A stretch of DNA of 6,242 bases, from NCBI GenBank assembly GCA_007120095.1, contig SKOM01000023.1:1-6242 (forward strand). The letters are read 5' to 3'. A program made the position numbers and the translations under genes. The notes beneath the pieces were generated by a model. It ran no database searches and had not been told where the DNA came from. It was given only the letters and a program-made list of their open reading frames with translations. Source of the DNA: Candidatus Competibacteraceae bacterium (GTDB taxonomy: Bacteria > Pseudomonadota > Gammaproteobacteria > Competibacterales > Competibacteraceae). Shown piece by piece: positions 1-4,595 of the stretch; the first letter of the stretch is position 1, and every line of letters begins with the position of its first letter.

Positions 1-73
1 CGTTGATTCAAAACTAAAACCGCCATTGATCGTACAGAAGCGGTATAGATATTGGGGGGTGTAATGCTCATGT

Positions 74-99
74 TGAGTTGCCGAAAATACGACAACTCA
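74..99. other. Short inverted repeat in the gene-free left edge
   Basis: TGAGTTG (74-80) and CAACTCA (93-99) form a perfect 7-bp stem with a 12-base loop. No T-run follows on either strand, so it is not an intrinsic terminator. Apart from this repeat, nothing is seen in positions 1-129. Confidence 0.25.
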
Positions 100-129
100 C
101 GCGGCTATGGGGTGGTTTGCGAACTGCCC

Positions 130-234
130 CTACTGTCGATGGGCGCTGAGCCAGGCGTTCAGGTTCGCAGCGGCCGTAAAATCCAGCAACGCCTCGCCCA
201 AATCTTCAAGTCGTTCCACTGGCAAGGTGTCCAG
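130..234 (-). pseudogene. Remnant of the 3' end of a DUF4351-type gene
   Basis: The last 35 codons before the TAG at 132-130 read LDTLPVERLEDLGEALLDF followed by TAAANLNAWLSAHRQ. From memory this closely fits the C-terminus of DUF4351 domains (L..LS.EQLE.L.EALLDFT...DL.AWL), which are found at the end of Rpn/PD-(D/E)XK transposase-like proteins. Upstream of codon 46 the same frame stays open to an ATG at 369, but the residues do not look like DUF4351 and the rest of the protein is absent. I read this as a truncated, untranslated gene end next to unrelated sequence. A small expressed 79-residue protein is possible but unlikely: no Shine-Dalgarno precedes the ATG, which directly follows the glgA stop codon. 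Confidence 0.5.
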
Positions 235-316
235 CCCCGTGTGATTATATGCTACGTCGGAGTTATCCTTTATTCTTAGCGCGTAACGCTCTGCGACCAC
301 TGCGCAAGATACCGAA

Positions 317-344
317 GGTGGGGTCAAGCCGCCCGCCCCGCACC
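317..344 (-). other. GC-rich hairpin-forming segment downstream of glgA/glgM
   Basis: On the minus strand GGTG(C)GGGG (344-336) can pair with CCCCACC (323-317), leaving one bulged base and a GC-rich loop. It starts about 26 bases after the glgA stop. No T-run follows, so it is at best a weak or factor-dependent transcription stop, or part of a dispersed intergenic element. Confidence 0.25.
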
Positions 345-369
345 ATGCCCGCGACCTACCTACTCGCAT

Positions 370-1602
370 CTAGCGTTGTTGAACCCGTACTCGACGATAA
401 AGATCGTGGGTCTGTTGGGCGATACTTTGCCAACTGTAGTTCTGCTCAACCCGCTCCCGACCGGCACGGCTCATGCGCTCCAATAGCTCGGAATCATTAG
501 CCAGGCGATTAATCGCCTCAGCCAGTCCTTGCTCAAACTTGCTGGGCGCACTGGGATCATGCGGTGGCTCGGGGTCAAGCAGCGGGTCAACCAGCAGGCC
601 GGTCTCCCCATCAACCACGACCTCTTTGATGCCGCCTACGGCACTGCCAACGACGGGAGTACCGCAGGCCATCGCCTCCAGATTGATCAGGCCGAAGGGC
701 TCGTAAATCGACGGGCAACAGAAAATGGTGGCATGAGAATACAGCACAATAGTTGTGGCGCGTGGCAGCATTTTGGGCAGCCAGACAATGCCTGAGCGCC
801 GGGCCTGTAGCTCTTGAACCATCTCTTCGGTATCGCGTTGCATGACCCGGGTGTCGGCATCACCGGCGCACAGCACAACTTGCAATTTAGGATCAAGATG
901 CGGGATTGCTTGCAGCAGATAATATAACCCTTTCTGGCGGGTGATCCGCCCGACAAATAATACAAAAGGCCGCTCCGGATCAATACCGAGCTGCACCAAA
1001 GTATCGGGGTCATGAGTGGCCTGGTATTGCTCAACGTCGATGCCGTTAGGAATAACGGTCACCCGTTGCGGTTCAACCTGGAACAGCCGCAAGATATCAT
1101 CGTGGGTGCTTTGGGAAACGGCGATAATCGAATCCGCCATTTCCAGCGCGGTTTTTTCAACCCAACTGGACAGTTCATAACCCCGCCCCAGTTGGTCGCG
1201 TTTCCAGGGGCGCAGCGGCTCCAGGGAGTGGACGGTGATCACCAGAGGAATGCCATACAGGAGTTTAGCCAGTATGCCGCTGAAATGCGCATACCAAGTG
1301 TGACAATGGATGATTTCGGCATGCTCGCCTAAATCATCATCGATGCCTTGACCGACGAAAGCCAGGCAGGTGCTCAGCGCCTTTAACGGCGAGACCAAAG
1401 ACTGGGAACAACCCGCGAAATGCGTGGTATCGACTTTGATGCCGCGCACGTAGAGCTGGCCATCATCGAAATTTTGCTCATGGAAGGTGCGTACTTCTAC
1501 CGGACCAAGCTTAGCGAGTTCGCGTGACAGGTATTCGACGTGAACCCCGGCACCGCCATAGACATGAGGAGGGTATTCGTTGGTGGTCAGCAAAACACGC
1601 AT
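370..1602 (-). CDS. glgA: GT4 glycosyltransferase, glycogen synthase / maltose-1-phosphate synthase (actinobacterial-type GlgA/GlgM)
   Basis: This retaining GT-B glycosyltransferase of 410 residues probably uses ADP-glucose, either to extend glycogen or, as mycobacterial GlgM does, to make maltose 1-phosphate. The N-terminal domain opens with TTNEYPPHVYGGAGVHVEYL (6-25), the acceptor/nucleotide glycine loop typical of the short Corynebacterium-type family rather than of the about 477-residue E. coli GlgA. It continues with HCHTWYAHFSG (99-109) and ITVHSLEPLRPWKRDQLG. The C-terminal GT4 domain has IPNGIDVEQY (184-193), FVGRITRQKG (216-225) and the EX7E motif, Glu301 and Glu309 in YEPFGLINLEAMACGTPVV, followed by GGIKEVV and DGETGLLV. 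The start is well supported: AAGGA (1614-1610) lies 7 bases before the ATG. The stop is TAG. A glycogen-binding protein gene lies just upstream, separated by a terminator. The family is secure; the choice between glycogen synthase and maltose-1-phosphate synthase is open. Confidence 0.93.
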   Translation of the reverse strand: MRVLLTTNEYPPHVYGGAGVHVEYLSRELAKLGPVEVRTFHEQNFDDGQLYVRGIKVDTTHFAGCSQSLVSPLKALSTCLAFVGQGIDDDLGEHAEIIHCHTWYAHFSGILAKLLYGIPLVITVHSLEPLRPWKRDQLGRGYELSSWVEKTALEMADSIIAVSQSTHDDILRLFQVEPQRVTVIPNGIDVEQYQATHDPDTLVQLGIDPERPFVLFVGRITRQKGLYYLLQAIPHLDPKLQVVLCAGDADTRVMQRDTEEMVQELQARRSGIVWLPKMLPRATTIVLYSHATIFCCPSIYEPFGLINLEAMACGTPVVGSAVGGIKEVVVDGETGLLVDPLLDPEPPHDPSAPSKFEQGLAEAINRLANDSELLERMSRAGRERVEQNYSWQSIAQQTHDLYRRVRVQQR

Positions 1603-1645
1603 GGGGAATTCCTTAGGTCAGGGAAACGGGTTACTACCAGCGAGA

Positions 1646-1654
1646 ATTATGCCA
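1646..1654 (-). promoter_or_regulatory. Putative extended -10 promoter for the glgA/glgM gene
   Basis: TGGCATAAT on the minus strand matches the TGn extended -10 arrangement with a 5 of 6 hexamer. No good -35 is seen 17 bases upstream. It lies between the preceding terminator and the start codon, about 44 bases before the ATG, which leaves room for a short leader. This is a consensus match by eye. Confidence 0.35.
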
Positions 1655-1714
1655 TCGGGTCGCGGTGAATTCTACCGTTGCAACTGCGCTTGCGTTCAGG
1701 ATTTTGATTTTCAA

Positions 1715-1750
1715 TTAAAAACTCCGCTTGGGTGAGCTCCAAGCGGGGTT
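1715..1750 (-). terminator. Rho-independent terminator after the CBM48-like protein gene
   Basis: Reading the minus strand, the arm CCCCGCTTGG (1748-1739) pairs with CCAAGCGGAG (1731-1722) in 9 of 10 positions around a 7-base loop. The stem can extend by flanking A-T pairs and is followed at once by TTTTT (1721-1717). It lies about 10 bases after the TAA stop. It separates the glycogen-binding protein transcript from glgA. Confidence 0.9.
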
Positions 1751-1759
1751 GTTGATAGC

Positions 1760-2107
1760 TTAACCGATCTGCACTACCGAGTTATCCTCGCCAAATACGC
1801 TGGTACAACGTTGTTGATTCACCGGGTCAGTCCACCATTGACCATCCACCACGAAGCGGTACTCGTAGCGTCCGGGCTTAAGCCGTATGCTTTTCTTATG
1901 CAAACCATTTTTGTATTTGCGCATTTTATGCGTATGGTTTTCCCAGTTGTTGAAATCACCCGCCACATAAACCTCGGTGGCTTCTGGAGCCATCAGAGAA
2001 AATACATGACTGATGGCCGCCGGAGTCGCTGTTTTTTTACGGGTTCTGGTTTGACCACCTTGGGTCGCACCTTTGACCGTAGCCGGGGTTTTGCCTGCCA
2101 TATCCAT
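1760..2107 (-). CDS. Free-standing glycogen-binding (CBM48 / AMPK-beta-like, isoamylase early-set) protein
   Basis: This 115-residue protein has no catalytic domain. Residues 1-32 are a polar, basic, probably disordered tail (KTPATVKG, TRTRKKT). Residues 33-115 form one early-set immunoglobulin-like carbohydrate-binding module: HVFSLMAPEATEVYVAGDFNNW, then LKPGRYEYRFVVDGQWWTDP, and a C-terminal EDNSVVQIG strand. Compared from memory with mammalian AMPK beta, the glycogen-contacting residues are kept at Trp56 (NNW), Trp91 (GQW) and Asn109, with Arg84 in place of the lysine of YKF. It probably binds glycogen or linear alpha-glucan in the cytoplasm; no signal peptide is visible. The gene has its own promoter candidate and Shine-Dalgarno, and ends at a strong terminator, so it is likely monocistronic. 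The neighbouring downstream gene is a glycogen or maltosyl synthase, which supports a role in glycogen metabolism. Whether it scaffolds, targets or regulates an enzyme cannot be seen. Confidence 0.88.
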   Translation of the reverse strand: MDMAGKTPATVKGATQGGQTRTRKKTATPAAISHVFSLMAPEATEVYVAGDFNNWENHTHKMRKYKNGLHKKSIRLKPGRYEYRFVVDGQWWTDPVNQQRCTSVFGEDNSVVQIG

Positions 2108-2112
2108 TACTA

Positions 2113-2117
2113 CTCCT
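2113..2117 (-). promoter_or_regulatory. Ribosome binding site AGGAG that fixes the CBM48-like protein start
   Basis: AGGAG lies 5 bases before the ATG at 2107. A second in-frame ATG two codons on (2101) would have an 11-base spacing, so the first ATG is preferred. Confidence 0.7.
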
Positions 2118-2144
2118 GAGTCGCTATTGATAAGAGTTCAGTGA

Positions 2145-2172
2145 ATTATCTGCTTATCACCCTGTCGGGCAA
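2145..2172 (-). promoter_or_regulatory. Putative sigma70-type promoter for the CBM48-like protein gene
   Basis: On the minus strand, TTGCCC (2172-2167, 4 of 6 matches to the -35 consensus) is separated by 16 bases from GATAAT (2150-2145, 5 of 6 matches to the -10 consensus). Transcription would start near 2138, about 30 bases before the start codon. Its position in the 131-base gap after the cobT-like gene fits a separate transcript for the glycogen-binding protein. It is a consensus match by eye only. Confidence 0.4.
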
Positions 2173-2186
2173 CTACTGCTGTCCGG

Positions 2187-2208
2187 CGATCAGTCAGGTG
2201 GGTGATCG
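2187..2208. other. Inverted repeat between cobT-like gene and glycogen-binding protein gene
   Basis: CGATCA at 2187-2192 is repeated inverted as TGATCG at 2203-2208 with a 10-base spacer. It lies 31 bases beyond the cobT-like stop codon and just upstream of the putative promoter of the next gene. No T-run follows on the minus strand, so it is not a convincing intrinsic terminator. It could be an operator or chance. Confidence 0.25.
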
Positions 2209-2238
2209 GCCGTTGGCACCAGGGCGATCATTCTACTC

Positions 2239-3252
2239 TTAATGTGTTACATCACTGAGTAAGGCCACAGCGCTATTGATCAACGGATAGGCGAGGGCAA
2301 CACCAAGGCCGCCACTGGCTTGTAGCTCCAGATCTAATAATGGGCGGGCGCGTAACTGTTGCAACATCAGGCTATGTCCCGGCTCTGCTGAACGGTGGCT
2401 GGCAATGCAATAATCCACCACATTGGCATTCAGCGCCCGAGCGGCCAGTAATGCGGCGGTGCTGGCGAAACCATCGACCAGAATGACCATACCCCGTTCG
2501 GCAGCCCGCAGCAGCCCCCCACAGACCGTAACGATTTCAAAGCCACCGAATTCACTGAGTAACTGGACGGGATCGCGAGTCGCTTGGGAAGTGCTGAGTC
2601 GCTGCCGCGCATATTGCAGGGTACGAATATTAAAATAAGCGCTCACGGCATCCACACTATCGCCATGGCCGATGCAACGTTCTATGGGGAGATAACACAG
2701 TGCCGACATCAGCAAGGCGGCTGAACCGGCATTACCCGCGCCGATGGTACCAAAGCCAACAACGTTGCACCCTTGTTGACTCAGCGTGTCCACTAAAACG
2801 GTGCCATTATATAAGGCTTGCAGACATTGCTCACGGCTCATGGCTGGCTGGCGGACATAATTCGCCGTTCCGGCAGCGATGCGGGCGGCATGCAATTGGG
2901 GGTTATCGGGCAATGTCTCGCTAACTCCAGCATCAACCAGCAATAATTCCAGCCCGTTGGCTCTGGCCAGTCGATTGATCGGCGCGGTACCCGCTAAGGT
3001 GTATTGGAGTTGCTGGCGGGTATCCTCCCCAGGTACGGAGTGAATGCGGTGAGCAAAAGCCCCGTGGTCAGCCGCACAGATTACCAGGGTGGGGTGATGC
3101 AGGCAGGGTTTGAGGCTGTTTTGAATCACACTGACCCGCACCGCAAGCTGTGCCAAAGCACCCAATCTGTCGGGCACATGAAAACTACAGTTAAATTCAG
3201 CTTGCAGTTTGGCCTGCCGTTGTCGAATGGCAGGCGGGATGTCAAACAACAT
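2239..3252 (-). CDS. CobT-like nicotinate-nucleotide:base phosphoribosyltransferase, divergent, key residues replaced
   Basis: CobT proteins transfer phosphoribose from nicotinate mononucleotide to dimethylbenzimidazole, making alpha-ribazole phosphate for the lower ligand of cobalamin. From the ATG at 3252 the protein has 337 residues, near the usual 340-356. Family features are ADHG (61-64), LAGTAPINRLAR, LLLVDAGV, the PAMS segment, GFGTIGAGN (166-174), LLSEFGGFE, VILVDGFAST, SHRSAEPGH and a glycine-rich C-terminal loop ending in VALAYPL. However, the usual KPPGSLG loop reads HVPDRLG (25-31). The glutamate of GE(M/L)G (Salmonella Glu174) is Thr169, and the catalytic Glu317 of GEG(T/S)GAAL falls on Gly314 in a gap-free alignment from memory. 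Salmonella Gln88 appears kept and Ser80 appears changed. An in-frame GTG at 3300 would add 16 residues but overlap the aminotransferase by 38 bases; the ATG leaves a 10-base gap and begins at the usual family N-terminus. Neither start has a clear Shine-Dalgarno. Family membership is secure; CobT activity is doubtful. Confidence 0.85.
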   Translation of the reverse strand: MLFDIPPAIRQRQAKLQAEFNCSFHVPDRLGALAQLAVRVSVIQNSLKPCLHHPTLVICAADHGAFAHRIHSVPGEDTRQQLQYTLAGTAPINRLARANGLELLLVDAGVSETLPDNPQLHAARIAAGTANYVRQPAMSREQCLQALYNGTVLVDTLSQQGCNVVGFGTIGAGNAGSAALLMSALCYLPIERCIGHGDSVDAVSAYFNIRTLQYARQRLSTSQATRDPVQLLSEFGGFEIVTVCGGLLRAAERGMVILVDGFASTAALLAARALNANVVDYCIASHRSAEPGHSLMLQQLRARPLLDLELQASGGLGVALAYPLINSAVALLSDVTH

Positions 3253-3262
3253 GCTGGTGGGT

Positions 3263-4546
3263 TTACCCAAGCTGTTGGCGCACAGTGGCGAGCTGTACAC
3301 AGGTTACGAAGACGTCCATGGCTTGTTCCAGCTCTGCAATGCGCGGAAAAGTCGGTGACAGGCGAATATGTTGATCATCAGGATCTTTGCCATAAGGAAA
3401 AGCGGCACCCGCTGGAGTGAGTTTAACTCCGGCTTCACCCGCGAGCCGAACCACTTCAGTCGCCAGTCCGGGATGAGTATAAAACGAAATAAAATACCCG
3501 CCATCGGGATTTGTCCAATGCCCCAGATTGCGATTACCCAGGCCTTGCTCCAGTGCCTGTTGTACGCAATCAAATTTAGGCTTAATCAGGGCGGCATGTT
3601 GGCGCATCAATTGGCGAATGGTCTCGGCATCTTTAAGCCACAGTACATGGCGTTGTTGATTGATTTTATCCGGGCCGATGGTGGCGACAGCCAGATGGGC
3701 CTTAAACGCGGCCAGGTTGGCTTGACTGGTTCCGAGGAAAGCCACCCCGGCACCGGCAAACGTCATTTTCGAGGTCGAGGCGAACTGGACGACGGAATCT
3801 TCCGTGCCCTGATCACGGCAGGCCTGGAAGATACTAGCCAGTTGCGGGGGCGTGTCGGTTAAATCATGCACGCTGTAGGCATTATCGTACATGATGCGGA
3901 AACCACTGCCGGCGATTTTGCCCAGTGCGGCAATCCGTTCCACCACCGCATCGCTGTACGTACAGCCCGTAGGGTTGGAATATTTAGGCACACACCACAG
4001 CCCTTTGATGGCGGGATCTTGGCGCACCAGCGTTTCCACCCGATCCATATCGGGGCCTTCATCGGTCATGGGCACGGACAGCATGCGAATGCCCAGGGCT
4101 TCACAAATCCCAAAATGTCGATCATAACCGGGAACGGGGCAGAGGAATTTGACATCGCCTTCGCGACTCCAGGCACTGCCAGCACCGCGCAGTCCAAACA
4201 GGTGGGCATGGAGTAGATAGTGATACATCAAGGTCAGGCTGCTATTACCGCCGACCAGCACATTCTCAGCGGGTATGTTCAGCAACAGGCCACCCAGTGT
4301 CTTAGCAGCGGCCAGACCATCGAGACCCCCGTAATTGCGCAGATCGGTGTTTTCTGCCTGATACTGGCCGTTGAGAATGCCATCCAGCGGATTCGATAAA
4401 TCGAGTTGATCGCTGCCGGGCTTGCCCCGGGTCAGATCCAGCTTCAGTCCCTGGGCTTGAAATTCGGCGTAGCGGGCGGCCAGCGCCTGTTCTTGACCCT
4501 GCAAAGCAGCGTGGTTATCGGTGTTTTCAGTCATCTTCAGCATCAT
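3263..4546 (-). CDS. PLP-dependent aminotransferase, aspartate-type (Asp_aminotransf / former MocR-like PF12897 class)
   Basis: This is a fold-type I aminotransferase that probably moves an amino group between aspartate or a related amino acid and 2-oxoglutarate. At 427 residues it has full family length. The N-terminal signature DLTRGKPGSDQLDLS (residues 37-51) is typical of the corynebacterial-type aspartate aminotransferase class. Other visible elements are VGGNSSL (98-104, phosphate-loop region), KYSNPTG with Asn191, YDNAYSVHDL with Asp221 and Tyr224, the Schiff-base lysine Lys260 in STSKM, and the substrate-carboxylate arginine Arg395 in HIRLSPTFP. The start is bounded: a TAA lies in frame two codons upstream of the ATG at 4546, so the real start is that ATG, the one at 4543 or the one at 4534. 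None has a clear Shine-Dalgarno sequence. It lies 49 bases after metH and about 10 bases before the cobT-like gene. A short 5-bp inverted repeat (4567-4581) sits in the upstream gap. The substrate is inferred only from family. Confidence 0.93.
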   Translation of the reverse strand: MMLKMTENTDNHAALQGQEQALAARYAEFQAQGLKLDLTRGKPGSDQLDLSNPLDGILNGQYQAENTDLRNYGGLDGLAAAKTLGGLLLNIPAENVLVGGNSSLTLMYHYLLHAHLFGLRGAGSAWSREGDVKFLCPVPGYDRHFGICEALGIRMLSVPMTDEGPDMDRVETLVRQDPAIKGLWCVPKYSNPTGCTYSDAVVERIAALGKIAGSGFRIMYDNAYSVHDLTDTPPQLASIFQACRDQGTEDSVVQFASTSKMTFAGAGVAFLGTSQANLAAFKAHLAVATIGPDKINQQRHVLWLKDAETIRQLMRQHAALIKPKFDCVQQALEQGLGNRNLGHWTNPDGGYFISFYTHPGLATEVVRLAGEAGVKLTPAGAAFPYGKDPDDQHIRLSPTFPRIAELEQAMDVFVTCVQLATVRQQLG

Positions 4547-4595
4547 GGGTTATAGGTTGAACACAGCGGTATAGTGTACCGGAAATAGTTAGCGA

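Noticed and set aside
39..48. 10-base word AGCGGTATAG shared with 4565-4574 as a repeated regulatory site
   Set aside because: Several shared 10-mers are expected by chance in a window of this size, and the flanks do not match.
130..369. 79 codons open in the same frame directly after the glgA TAG stop, suggesting amber read-through or a fused extension
   Set aside because: GlgA/GlgM already has its normal length and C-terminal helix before the TAG, the following residues do not resemble any GlgA extension, and no recoding signal is evident.
2108..2238. Cobalamin riboswitch near the cobT-like gene
   Set aside because: The gap lies downstream of that gene, and no B12-box-like sequence or extended leader fold was recognised; the upstream gap is only 10 bases.
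3368..3862. 164-codon plus-strand open frame opposite the aminotransferase
   Set aside because: It overlaps conserved aminotransferase coding sequence including the lysine region, and its translation shows no recognisable domain.
4567..4581. CGGTA/TACCG inverted repeat between metH and the aminotransferase as a terminator or operator
   Set aside because: The stem is only 5 bp with a 5-base loop and has no T-run; chance is a sufficient explanation.
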